Shown piece after piece: positions 5,223-10,751 of a stretch of DNA of 25,694 nt; positions within the stretch are counted from its first letter, which is position 1; each line of letters starts with the position of its first letter. The DNA is taken from positions 1-25,694 of the IMG/VR virus record IMGVR_UViG_3300010354_000572. One strand, written 5' to 3'. Made by a program: the position numbers and the translations under genes. The notes under the pieces are model-generated. The model worked only from the letters and a program-made list of their open reading frames with translations, did not search any database and was not told the origin of the DNA. Origin of the DNA: a virus.

Positions 5223-5408
5223 TTACTTCAATGATGCGATGATTGGTTCAAGTTCTTCTATGATTTGACGAAGTGCAGATCTACTGTATCCACACGCATA
5301 AGGATAACCAAGTGTAGGATTGTCAGGTGCTTCTTTTGAAACTTGAATCGCTTGCTTTGCTGTAACGATTACCCTATCAAGTTTGTTTTTGATTGCTGTG
5401 TTATTCAT
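5223..5408 (-). CDS. Small helical protein, 61 aa
   Basis: ATG at 5406-5408 overlaps the TGA of the upstream gene (ATGA). It is mostly helical (NKLDRVIVTAKQAIQVSKEA; RSALRQIIEELEPIIASLK) with a central PYACGYSRSAL loop. No family or function is recognised. Middle gene of the operon from module K. Confidence 0.75.
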   Translation of the reverse strand: MNNTAIKNKLDRVIVTAKQAIQVSKEAPDNPTLGYPYACGYSRSALRQIIEELEPIIASLK

Positions 5409-5608
5409 GAAAGAACGATACGATAATCAATAGATTTAACACACCAACCTGTAGCAGCAGTGATTTCTTCTACAAGGTCATCTTCATCATCTGCATCCCA
5501 AATCATACCTACAGTGTCGTAGAGAACGTTATCATAATGATGTTCAGTGAACTCACCATCAACATCACTATCAAAATCAAACTCAATTTCAGTAACTTGA
5601 AACTTCAT
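5405..5608 (-). CDS. Conserved acidic cyanophage protein, 67 aa
   Basis: ATG at 5606-5608. MKFQVTEIEFDFDSD (1-15), then WDADDEDDLVEEITAATGWC (36-55) and KSIDYRIV. This WxADDEDDLVEEITxATGWCxKSxDY pattern is one I recall as common to cyanomyoviruses; function unknown. Very acidic. First gene behind module K. Confidence 0.85.
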   Translation of the reverse strand: MKFQVTEIEFDFDSDVDGEFTEHHYDNVLYDTVGMIWDADDEDDLVEEITAATGWCVKSIDYRIVLS

Positions 5609-5631
5609 TGGATTGTTTCAGGAACGAATGT

Positions 5632-5691
5632 AATGTAGCAGGGCACAAGTGAAACCACAAGTGCCCTTGTGACAGTTCTCAGACCGTCCTC
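5632..5691 (-). promoter_or_regulatory. Promoter-terminator module K
   Basis: Right half TGTCACA (5668-5674), left half GACG (5685-5691), strong hairpin GGGCAC/GTGCCC with further pairing inside (about 5641-5666), extended -10 TGCTACATT with hexamer at 5632-5637, spacing 30. Confidence 0.8.
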
Positions 5692-5990
5692 AGTTGATTA
5701 TAAACTTTGAGAACATCTTGATAGAGGTTCTGATACTCAGGCACGAACACATTCTTCACCCAAGCATAGAAGGTTTTAGCAAGTTCAATTACACGAAGCA
5801 CGAAAAGTTGCAGACGCTCAGTGCAATCATACTTCACCCAATTATCACGAATGACTGTAGCAACAGCAGCAACAAAAGCACAAGCAACTACAACAGCATC
5901 CATGAATTGATTGTAATGTTTGCGATAATCAATCTCACGAAGTTGGTTGAGAAGATCATCAGCAGGAGGAAAAGACTTGGTGAGTTCCAT
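5679..5990 (-). CDS. Membrane-associated protein, 103 aa
   Basis: ATG at 5988-5990. An N-terminal soluble helix is followed by one hydrophobic helix (AVVVACAFVAAVATVI, about 32-47) and an amphipathic region rich in aromatics (LAKTFYAWVKNVFVPEYQNLYQDVLKVYN). Topology is probably N-in with a peripheral C-terminus. Single gene behind module L; its 3' end runs into module K. Function unknown. Confidence 0.8.
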   Translation of the reverse strand: MELTKSFPPADDLLNQLREIDYRKHYNQFMDAVVVACAFVAAVATVIRDNWVKYDCTERLQLFVLRVIELAKTFYAWVKNVFVPEYQNLYQDVLKVYNQLRTV

Positions 5991-6044
5991 TATGTGAAAA
6001 GGGGAAAAAACTTGTGGGAGAGTTCATCTCTCAACCACGAATGC

Positions 6045-6104
6045 AGTATGCCACGAACTCAGACCTCACACAAGAGGGTTTGTGCCAGTTTGGGAATTGT
6101 CACA
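6045..6104 (-). promoter_or_regulatory. Promoter-terminator module L
   Basis: Left TGTGACA (6098-6104), right TGGCACA (6081-6087), spacer stem CCTC/GAGG, extended -10 TGGCATACT with hexamer at 6045-6050, spacing 30. The stop of the 67-aa gene falls in the left arm. Confidence 0.75.
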
Positions 6105-6303
6105 CTTTTTGAAGCCCAGATATAACTTTATCTAAAATTGAATTAACTTTGTCTATATCTTTTTCAAAAGCTATGGATTCTAATAATAAAATTATAATTT
6201 TAATTTTATCAAATATTAAAATAGGAACTCTTAAATGTTTTGTTTCACCTAACATGTGATATTTTTTTATAAATCCTTGATGCCCTTTTCTTGAATTACC
6301 CAT
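6100..6303 (-). CDS. 67-aa protein, possible ribbon-helix-helix DNA-binding protein
   Basis: ATG at 6301-6303. A glycine/lysine-rich start (MGNSRKGHQGF) is followed by ETKHLRVPILIFDKIKIIIL (20-39), which fits a short strand with R-V-P then a helix, as in CopG/Arc-type ribbon-helix-helix proteins, and a C-terminal helix ending ISGLQKV. Base use is much more A+T-rich than in its neighbours (AAA, ATA, ATT), suggesting separate origin. It has no standard promoter module; instead six copies of a GTTAAC-containing element lie immediately upstream, the arrangement expected for an autoregulated DNA-binding protein or a mobile cyanobacterial element. The function is inferred. Confidence 0.6.
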   Translation of the reverse strand: MGNSRKGHQGFIKKYHMLGETKHLRVPILIFDKIKIIILLLESIAFEKDIDKVNSILDKVISGLQKV

Positions 6304-6305
6304 AA

Positions 6306-6400
6306 TACGTTAACTTATATGCGTTAACTTATATATGTTACCACATAATAATATGCGTTAACGTATAATATTATACGTTACCTTATATGCGTTAACATAT
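6306..6400. repeat. Six-copy TATGCGTTAAC array
   Basis: GTTAAC or GTTACC cores start at 6309, 6323, 6337, 6357, 6377 and 6391 (spacing 14, 14, 20, 20, 14), each preceded by TAT/ATA plus RYG. GTTAAC is self-complementary. The array fills the promoter region of the 67-aa gene and is a candidate operator or iteron cluster. Confidence 0.85.
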
Positions 6401-6428
6401 AAAAAAGGGAAGGGCACCACCCCTTCCC
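6401..6428 (-). terminator. Intrinsic terminator
   Basis: On the minus strand GGGAAGGG-GTGGTG-CCCTTCCC is followed by TTTTTT: a perfect 8-bp stem with a U-run. It would stop transcripts coming from the ArdA-like gene before the GTTAAC array. Confidence 0.85.
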
Positions 6429-6611
6429 TCGTAACCCTAATCCACCCAACTATGTGTAACAAATATATCCACTCTACGAGATGTGTAACTTTTGCTTACG
6501 AGACGTGGCAAACACATTCCACGATGTATGTATCTAGATCGAGATAATGTATGTGATCTCGTCGAGATGATGTAATACTAGATGATATATGTGTTCTCGT
6601 CGAGATTGTTT
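6429..6611. other. Gene-free stretch with TCTCGTCGAGA palindromes
   Basis: No credible ORF. Perfect palindromic elements lie at 6557-6567 and 6595-6605, with degenerate ones near 6473-6482 and 6534-6544. The same 11-mer is tandemly arrayed at 9188-9353. Other contents are repetitive GTGTAAC and ATGTATGT words. Confidence 0.7.
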
Positions 6612-7031
6612 TCAGAAGTTAGAACTGAAAACGTAACCATTCACGAAATCAAAATCATAACGAAGGCAACTGTTCCAGGTTGCTTCCCAATCCACTACCA
6701 GATAAGCAGGAATATCACCATAAACTTCTTCAGTGAATTCTTCAGCAAAGTCTGCTGCAGAGTTATAAGAACCCCTATAAGCATCCCTCACATACTCCAC
6801 ATAAGAAACATCACCGTGATACTCAATGAACTCATCCACTACATCATAACCAATATCTTCACCTGCACTGACATATTCTTCATAATAACGAACAAAGTCC
6901 TGTTCGTTGTGCTCATCAATGAACGTAAGAATATCATCCAGAGCATAATTCTCTTCGATCAGTTTATCAATCTTCTCTACAGTATCAACAGAGAAGACTT
7001 CTTTGTAGTTGACGGAAAGAGTGACGGACAT
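6612..7031 (-). CDS. ArdA-like antirestriction protein
   Basis: 139 aa, ATG at 7029-7031 preceded by a good ribosome binding site (AAAGGAG). The C-terminal half carries the ArdA pattern: RDAYRGSYNSAADFAEEF (about 82-99), then IPAYLVVDWEATWNSCLRYD (about 106-125) and VNGYVF near the end; the ArdA equivalents are YRGxYxSxxDFAxEF, hDWExxA and DGYVF. ArdA proteins are acidic mimics of bent DNA that bind type I restriction-modification enzymes; this product is strongly acidic. It is somewhat shorter than typical ArdA (about 165), with the N-terminal domain least similar. It is monocistronic, behind module M and ahead of a strong terminator. Confidence 0.8.
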   Translation of the reverse strand: MSVTLSVNYKEVFSVDTVEKIDKLIEENYALDDILTFIDEHNEQDFVRYYEEYVSAGEDIGYDVVDEFIEYHGDVSYVEYVRDAYRGSYNSAADFAEEFTEEVYGDIPAYLVVDWEATWNSCLRYDFDFVNGYVFSSNF

Positions 7032-7335
7032 TGGAGGAACTCCTTTAGAACAATGTAAGAATAACAGGGTTTTAGGTGAAAGTCAAGGTGCTTGTGACAC
7101 TTTCTCAACTGTCCTTGATTGTCTATAAGAATTGTTATGAAACTCACACATAATTATTATAGGGTATTGACAGAGTATTCAATCATAAGTAGAATAGGTT
7201 TGTTACTTTGGAAGATAAGGATTAGCTAAGCTTTAAGAATACTCTAAGACCCTTAGGGACCCTTCTGAAGCACAAAAGAGTATCTAACCACCTAAAGAAG
7301 ATTAGAAGACCCTTAGAGAGGCATATAGACACCTC
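7032..7335 (-). other. Intergenic region upstream of the ArdA-like gene
   Basis: It contains module M (7058-7116), an additional TATAAT at about 7157-7162 with a weak -35 (GATTGA) 17 bp upstream, and an AAGGGTCCCTAAGGGTC-type palindromic stretch at about 7250-7270. I saw no ORF I would defend. Confidence 0.6.
7058..7116 (-). promoter_or_regulatory. Promoter-terminator module M
   Basis: Right half TGTCACA (7093-7099), left half GACA (7110-7116), -10 TATTCT at 7058-7063, spacing 29. The spacer hairpin is weak here. Confidence 0.6.
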
Positions 7336-7337
7336 TC
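7316..7337 (-). terminator. Hairpin after the 70-aa gene
   Basis: GAGAGG/CCTCTC 6-bp stem with a 10-nt loop, overlapping the stop codon of 7336-7548. The downstream sequence is only moderately T-rich. Confidence 0.45.
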
Positions 7338-7548
7338 AGCAATAAGAACGAAATGATATACGGTCCATGATACACATTGCTAAATCATATTTTAAATCTT
7401 CATCAATTTTACCTAAGGTTTCTTCAATGAATTCTGGAAGAATTTCTTGCATAAAATTCACATAACGTTCATCCTGAAAGATATAATTCACTGCTTCTTC
7501 AGTAAGTGCATTAGAGAGTTTTTGAATTGTAGTGTTTGAAAGACCCAT
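7336..7548 (-). CDS. Conserved cyanophage protein, 70 aa
   Basis: ATG at 7546-7548 overlaps the TAA of the upstream gene (TAATG). MGLSNTTIQKLSNALTEEAV (1-20) and DERYVNFMQEILPEFIEETL, DLKYDLAMCIMDRI match a helical protein family I recall from T4-like cyanophages; function unknown. Last gene of the four-gene unit from module N. Confidence 0.85.
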   Translation of the reverse strand: MGLSNTTIQKLSNALTEEAVNYIFQDERYVNFMQEILPEFIEETLGKIDEDLKYDLAMCIMDRISFRSYC

Positions 7549-7667
7549 TAGAGAAACTCCATGATGTAATAATCAAGTGTAACTTCAAGTTCTTCTGCTT
7601 CTTTTTCCCATTGTTGCCATTGTTCTGGAGAAACAATACAATCCAGTAACATTAAGAATTCATTCAT
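7548..7667 (-). CDS. Small acidic helical protein, 39 aa
   Basis: ATG at 7665-7667 overlaps the TGA of the previous gene (ATGAATGA), and TAA at 7548-7550 overlaps the next ATG. The product MNEFLMLLDCIVSPEQWQQW then EKEAEELEVTLDYYIMEFL is one or two acidic helices. Both junctions support translation. Function unknown. Confidence 0.65.
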   Translation of the reverse strand: MNEFLMLLDCIVSPEQWQQWEKEAEELEVTLDYYIMEFL

Positions 7668-7867
7668 GCGAGTAGTCCCAATTCAGCAACACGAAGTTCA
7701 CCTGGACGCTCACTTAAACGATCAGAGATACGATGAAATTGATTTACCATATTCATGTAATAAGCAGCAAGATGTGCATTACCTGAAGTGTATGCTTTAT
7801 CTTCTTGAATTTCAAGTGCAGTGATAATATCCATAATTTCACCAGAAGTGAATTTAATGGCAGTCAT
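7664..7867 (-). CDS. Small helical protein, 67 aa
   Basis: ATG at 7865-7867. KFTSGEIMDIITALEIQEDK (5-24), then NAHLAAYYMNMVNQFHRISDRL: two or three helices typical of small phage proteins with an I-x-T-A-L-E core. Function unknown. First gene behind module N. Confidence 0.8.
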   Translation of the reverse strand: MTAIKFTSGEIMDIITALEIQEDKAYTSGNAHLAAYYMNMVNQFHRISDRLSERPGELRVAELGLLA

Positions 7868-7891
7868 GAGGTGTTTCAGGTGAACGAATGT

Positions 7892-7951
7892 AATGTAACA
7901 GGGATCTCATGGAAACACAAGACCCCTTGTGCCAGTTCTTAGGGTGTCACA
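7892..7951 (-). promoter_or_regulatory. Promoter-terminator module N
   Basis: Left TGTGACA (7945-7951), right TGGCACA (7928-7934), spacer stem GGGGTCTT/GAGATCCC (imperfect), extended -10 TGTTACATT with hexamer at 7892-7897, spacing 30. Confidence 0.8.
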
Positions 7952-8142
7952 TCAGCGAGTTGGTTAAGAATGTGACGAGCAAACTTCATGAAATCATATG
8001 AAGTCACGCCATGCGGATCATAACCATCAAGCATATCAGTTTGATTGTAAGTGTTGACAATCAACAAACAAGCATCATACAATGCTGCTTGATGTTCTTC
8101 TACTGAACTGAATTGAATTGCGTTGTGAGTAGGAAGAGTCAT
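7939..8142 (-). CDS. Small protein, 67 aa, unknown
   Basis: ATG at 8140-8142 overlaps the TGA of the upstream gene (ATGA). FSSVEEHQAALYDACLLIVNTY is a helix and SYDFMKFARHILNQLADVTP a second; between them is DGYDPHGVTSYD. The last residues come from the dyad of module N. Function unknown. Confidence 0.8.
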   Translation of the reverse strand: MTLPTHNAIQFSSVEEHQAALYDACLLIVNTYNQTDMLDGYDPHGVTSYDFMKFARHILNQLADVTP

Positions 8143-8312
8143 GAGTAAAAGGGAGAAACTTCAACGGAACGAATGAGATTTGTTCTGTCTTGTGCTAAGT
8201 AATCATCAGCAATCTTACCACAAGAAGAATAAGACTTTACAATTCTTTCTTCATATAGGTTCTCATTCTCATCAGGAACCCAATATTCAATGAGAAGTCG
8301 GTAGGTTTTCAT
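8139..8312 (-). CDS. Small protein, 57 aa, unknown
   Basis: The start is taken at ATG 8310-8312, since earlier codons of the frame are module O. MKTYRLLIEYWVPDENENLYE (1-21) gives a beta-hairpin-like start, then SCGKIADDYLAQDRTNLIRSVEV. The layout recalls the 10337-10567 protein (YIVDYWVPF...), so a distant relation is possible. Function unknown. Confidence 0.75.
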   Translation of the reverse strand: MKTYRLLIEYWVPDENENLYEERIVKSYSSCGKIADDYLAQDRTNLIRSVEVSPFYS

Positions 8313-8333
8313 CAATGTCTCAGGAACGAATGT

Positions 8334-8393
8334 AGTATTGCAGGGATTGGGGGGCATTGCAACCCCCCTTGTGCCACTTAGCAAATTGTCAGT
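8334..8393 (-). promoter_or_regulatory. Promoter-terminator module O
   Basis: Right half TGGCACA (8370-8376), left half TGACA (within 8387-8393), strong hairpin GGGGGG/CCCCCC, extended -10 TGCAATACT with hexamer at 8334-8339, spacing 30. Confidence 0.75.
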
Positions 8394-8644
8394 TGTGGTG
8401 CCCTTTCTACCTTAAAGTTTCCAAGGGGACCATAAACAATTGACATATTCTCAGTGCCAAATTCTTTTATTACTTTCCAGGTTTCATGATCCACTTGAAT
8501 TAATACAGCACCATCCATTTCAGGATCTTCAAGGTGGGCATTATAAAAACCTTGAGCATATCCTACACTGGAGCAGAAGGCAGGGTAGTTAAAGAAACCG
8601 TGCTCATTCTGACCGAAACCGATTACCCGATAGGTGGTTGCCAT
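8378..8644 (-). CDS. Small phage protein, 88 aa, unknown
   Basis: ATG at 8642-8644, just after module P. MATTYRVIGFGQNEHGFFNYP (1-21), then SSVGYAQGFYNAHLEDPEMDG and LIQVDHETWKVIKEFGTE; the alternating pattern suggests a small alpha/beta fold. It ends inside module O (stop TAA in the dyad). Function not recognised. Monocistronic. Confidence 0.75.
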   Translation of the reverse strand: MATTYRVIGFGQNEHGFFNYPAFCSSVGYAQGFYNAHLEDPEMDGAVLIQVDHETWKVIKEFGTENMSIVYGPLGNFKVERAPQLTIC

Positions 8645-8840
8645 TGGTGGATGTCTCAGGAACGAATGTAGTATTGCAGGGATTGGGGGGGAAATCAAGT
8701 GGGGTTGTGCCAGTTCTCAGATTGGCACAGGAGTCAGGTGGAGTTTCTTTGGGTTTATTAGAATTAGAACGTTCTCTTTGAATACTAAAGATAGCAAATA
8801 CTCCAGTTATAACTAGAATTGTTAAGATTGTTTTCTTCAT
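8604..8840 (-). CDS. Membrane-anchored small protein with read-through tail
   Basis: ATG at 8838-8840. A hydrophobic N-terminal helix (MKKTILTILVITGVFAIFSI) and a polar part (QRERSNSNKPKETPPDSCA) are followed by codons that run through all of module P and 41 nt into the next gene before a stop. Whether the natural product really includes that tail is uncertain; a frameshift that removed an earlier stop is an alternative. Behind module Q. Confidence 0.5.
   Translation of the reverse strand: MKKTILTILVITGVFAIFSIQRERSNSNKPKETPPDSCANLRTGTTPLDFPPNPCNTTFVPETSTNGNHLSGNRFRSE
8670..8729 (-). promoter_or_regulatory. Promoter-terminator module P (perfect dyad)
   Basis: Perfect TGTGCCA-N10-TGGCACA (8706-8712, 8723-8729), extended -10 TGCAATACT with hexamer at 8670-8675, spacing 30. 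No convincing spacer hairpin. Confidence 0.75.
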
Positions 8841-8846
8841 AGAAGT

Positions 8847-8906
8847 ATTATAAGGGCAATAGAATTCAAATGGGTCTTATAATGTGCCACATAAAAAACT
8901 GGACCA
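8847..8906 (-). promoter_or_regulatory. Promoter module Q
   Basis: Right half TGGCACA (8883-8889), degenerate left half (8900-8906), -10 TATAAT at 8847-8852, spacing 30. TTATAAG and CTTATAA arms bracket the spacer, so the hairpin would include the -10. Confidence 0.6.
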
Positions 8907-8929
8907 TATCAGGTTGACAGGTCCAGTTT
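8893..8929 (-). terminator. Intrinsic terminator
   Basis: Perfect 10-bp stem AAACTGGACC/GGTCCAGTTT with a 14-nt loop followed by TTTTTAT on the minus strand. It would insulate module Q from transcription out of the repeat island. Confidence 0.8.
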
Positions 8930-9187
8930 CCGTGTTTAGAATGCATAATATGTTATGTGTTACGCATAATGTCGATATGAGAGTTCTTGATAATTACATG
9001 TATCTCGTGCGTAATCTTCATCTAGATCTTCTGTGTCTAGATCATGTGCATAGTCATATGAGAGTGTGTAGTCTAGATCGTAATCATCGTACATAAGCTA
9101 GTTTAGACCTCCATGATCGTGGTACTATAATAGCATGATCTAGTAGTGATGTCAACTAGATTGTTTATGTCTGGTTGTATATATGTG

Positions 9188-9370
9188 TCTCGTCGAGATT
9201 GTTATGATATGATGACATAATCTCGTCGAGATGTATATGAGAATGTGTAGGTCTCGTCGAGATGTATATGAGAATGTGTAGGTCTCGTCGAGATTTTGTG
9301 TGGTACTCATGTAGTATAGTCGAGATTTATAAGCGTGTCAAGTCTCGTCGAGATTTTATGTGGGTCTCGG
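9188..9370. repeat. TCTCGTCGAGA palindrome array, about 31-bp period
   Basis: Exact copies start at 9188, 9221, 9252, 9283 and 9343; a degenerate copy is registered at 9315 and a truncated one at 9365. The core of the array is an exact 31-bp tandem duplication (9221-9251 and 9252-9282). Each copy is a palindrome with one central base. Confidence 0.9.
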
Positions 9371-9445
9371 CACATTATGGCGGCGGTGCTTGACATTATT
9401 GAGTTCTTATGGTATCATGCGGGTAAAGGTCACAAGAACCGAGAG

Positions 9446-9570
9446 TATTCTATAAGCATTCAGAAGTATTCTATAAGCATTTAGAGGTATTCTATAAGAT
9501 TTCATAAGGTTCTTAAAGTATTCTATAAGTATTCATAAGGTTCTTAAAGTATTCAGAAGTATTCTATAAG
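9446..9570. repeat. TATTCTATAAG direct repeat array
   Basis: Exact copies start at 9446, 9467, 9488, 9519 and 9560, giving steps of 21, 21, 31 and 41 bp, close to 2, 2, 3 and 4 helical turns. The segments 9488-9518 and 9519-9549 are near-identical 31-bp repeats that also contain TTCATAAGGTTCTTAAAG. Confidence 0.9.
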
Positions 9571-9633
9571 ATTACATAATATTCTTTAAGTATTATAACA
9601 TTTGTCTGCATTCTCTAACATAAATCAAACATT

Positions 9634-9662
9634 GTTTCTACTACATAAATTATGGTAGAAAC
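9634..9662 (+). promoter_or_regulatory. Hairpin with late-type promoter before the HNH gene
   Basis: Perfect 8-bp stem GTTTCTAC/GTAGAAAC (9634-9641, 9655-9662) with a 13-nt loop containing CATAAATT, 6 of 8 to the T4 late consensus. It ends 6 nt before the start codon. A late transcript would begin in or near the right arm and could not fold the stem. Confidence 0.5.
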
Positions 9663-9668
9663 TTTCAC

Positions 9669-10196
9669 ATGGAAACACCCCGCTCCAGAAGGATTTCAGA
9701 GATAGAAGGACTTGAAAATTTCCTGGATTACTCAGTAGATGTTAATGGAAATGTTTATAGTCTCAAATTCAATAAAAGAAAAAGACTAAAACCAGGATGG
9801 GCAAAAAAAAGAGACGGATACCTATTTGTCCGTCTCAGTGATATAAGAGGAAATAAGAAGAATTTTCTGGTTCATAGATTAGTAGCAATGGCATTCATTC
9901 AAACAGATGACAATGACTTTTCAATGAGAATTAATCATAAGAACAAAGATATAAGAGACAACCGAATTGAAAACCTTGAATGGATGAAACCAAAGATTAG
10001 ATTCATTGAAGAAGACTATAAAGCAAGTACCTTAATTCTGGAGAAAGTAAAAGAGGTTCATATAGCATCTATTCGTAAAGGTCTTCCAATTTCAAAGGAA
10101 GATACCTTTATCAATACAATCATTGGCAATGCATTAGACTCTTATATCAAACAATATGGTTTAAGAAAGGTTATGAACTTGTCTGACCGCTCTTAG
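9669..10196 (+). CDS. HNH homing endonuclease (NUMOD4-HNH type)
   Basis: 175 aa, ATG at 9669-9671, the only plus-strand gene. Residues about 9-60 (ISEIEGLENFLDYSVDVNG, VYSLK..., KPGW, DGYLFVRLS) form a NUMOD4-like DNA-recognition domain; residues about 71-105 carry the HNH core: VHRLVAMAF with the first His, INHKNKD with the catalytic-pair His/Asn, then NRIENLEWM. A short unassigned C-terminal domain follows. Such free-standing nucleases cut alleles lacking them and spread by repair. It is inserted between minus-strand genes and its last 36 nt overlap the end of 10161-10340 convergently. A hairpin with a late-like element precedes it. Confidence 0.9.
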   Translation: METPRSRRISEIEGLENFLDYSVDVNGNVYSLKFNKRKRLKPGWAKKRDGYLFVRLSDIRGNKKNFLVHRLVAMAFIQTDDNDFSMRINHKNKDIRDNRIENLEWMKPKIRFIEEDYKASTLILEKVKEVHIASIRKGLPISKEDTFINTIIGNALDSYIKQYGLRKVMNLSDRS

Positions 10197-10340
10197 ATAT
10201 TGTGGATTATATCCTTGTGAAAGATAATAAGATAAAAGTTCATCACATTTTTCCTTTGTAAGAGAATGTGCTGCTTCTTCAATTAAATCCCATCCTGTTG
10301 AGTATTCATATTCAATTTTATAAAGTTGTTGATTACTCAT
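10161..10340 (-). CDS. Conserved cyanophage protein, 59 aa
   Basis: ATG at 10338-10340 overlaps the stop of the upstream gene; TAA at 10161-10163. MSNQQLYKIEYEY, WDLIEEAAHSLTKEKCDELL and GYNPQYLRAVR fit a common cyanophage family (YKIEY, AHSLTKxxC, YNPQYxRxVR). The final residues (QVHNLS) lie in the 36-bp overlap with the HNH gene on the other strand and may differ from relatives because of the insertion. Function unknown. Last gene of the long operon. Confidence 0.8.
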   Translation of the reverse strand: MSNQQLYKIEYEYSTGWDLIEEAAHSLTKEKCDELLSYYLSQGYNPQYLRAVRQVHNLS

Positions 10341-10567
10341 GTTACAAATGCCTCAATAAGACCTGATTGATATTCTTGACTTAATTCAAACTTTTGAGAA
10401 TGAATAACTCGTTCCATAATTTTATCAGCATAACGACTATCAAACTGTTCTTCTTGTGATAAAATTTGAAATGCTTCGTTATCAGATTCTGCGATTAAAT
10501 TTACAAGTCCACCATATTCTGAAGAAGGAAAGGGAACCCAATAATCAACAATATAAAGATACTTCAT
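10337..10567 (-). CDS. Conserved cyanophage protein, 76 aa
   Basis: ATG at 10565-10567. MKYLYIVDYWVPFPSSEYGG (1-20), then LVNLIAESDNEAFQIL and a helical C-terminus (DKIMERVIHSQKFELSQEYQ). I recall the YLYIVDxxVPFPxSEYGG start as a cyanomyovirus signature; function unknown. It overlaps the next gene by ATGA. Confidence 0.85.
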   Translation of the reverse strand: MKYLYIVDYWVPFPSSEYGGLVNLIAESDNEAFQILSQEEQFDSRYADKIMERVIHSQKFELSQEYQSGLIEAFVT

Positions 10568-10580
10568 TTTTCAGATTAAA

Positions 10581-10751
10581 CTACGTTTTGATTTTAGATG
10601 AATGTGAGAGATTTGTCAATTGTCTTTGAAGTTCAAATTGAATAGAAATTAAGTGATGTGTAAAAAACTGTTCGTATTCATTGTCTTGAATCAAACTTAA
10701 GATATTTTCAACTTGCATTAGGGCAAGAAGTAATTTAGTTTCAGCAGGCAA
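10581..10751 (-). CDS. Conserved cyanophage protein with TTG start, 56 aa
   Basis: A TTG at 10749-10751 is preceded, 7 nt away, by GGAGGA, the best ribosome binding site in this stretch; it overlaps the end of the glycine-zipper gene by 11 nt. The product PAETKLLLALMQVENILSLI (2-21) then QDNEYEQFFTHHLISIQFELQRQLTN fits a helical family I recall from cyanophages (ETKxLLALxQVExxLSLIQDNEY). An internal ATG (residue 12) would cut the conserved start, so TTG is preferred. Confidence 0.7.
   Translation of the reverse strand: MPAETKLLLALMQVENILSLIQDNEYEQFFTHHLISIQFELQRQLTNLSHSSKIKT

Larger units (their letters stand above)
8930..9668. other. 740-bp gene-free island with two phased repeat arrays
   Basis: No credible ORF on either strand. 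Left part (8930-9180): repetitive GCATAAT, CTAGAT and ATCGT words. Middle (9188-9370): palindromic array. Right (9446-9570): TATTCTATAAG array. Far right (9634-9662): hairpin of the HNH gene. The combination of iterated palindromes and A+T-rich direct repeats is what replication origins or partition sites look like; a fast-evolving spacer is the alternative. Confidence 0.7.

Noticed and set aside
5694-6125. 143-residue plus-strand frame
   Set aside because: It is antisense to the 103-residue membrane gene and crosses module L; no start signals, no family features.
6582-7058. 158-residue plus-strand frame
   Set aside because: It is antisense to the ArdA-like gene, lacks a ribosome site and codes for an Ile/Phe-rich sequence typical of reverse-strand shadows.
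9188-9370. CRISPR array
   Set aside because: Repeats are 11 bp and palindromic, the intervals include exact duplications rather than unique spacers, and no cas gene is present.
8930-9668. tRNA genes in the gene-free island
   Set aside because: No acceptor stem with a TTC/GTTCGA-type T-arm could be placed on either strand.
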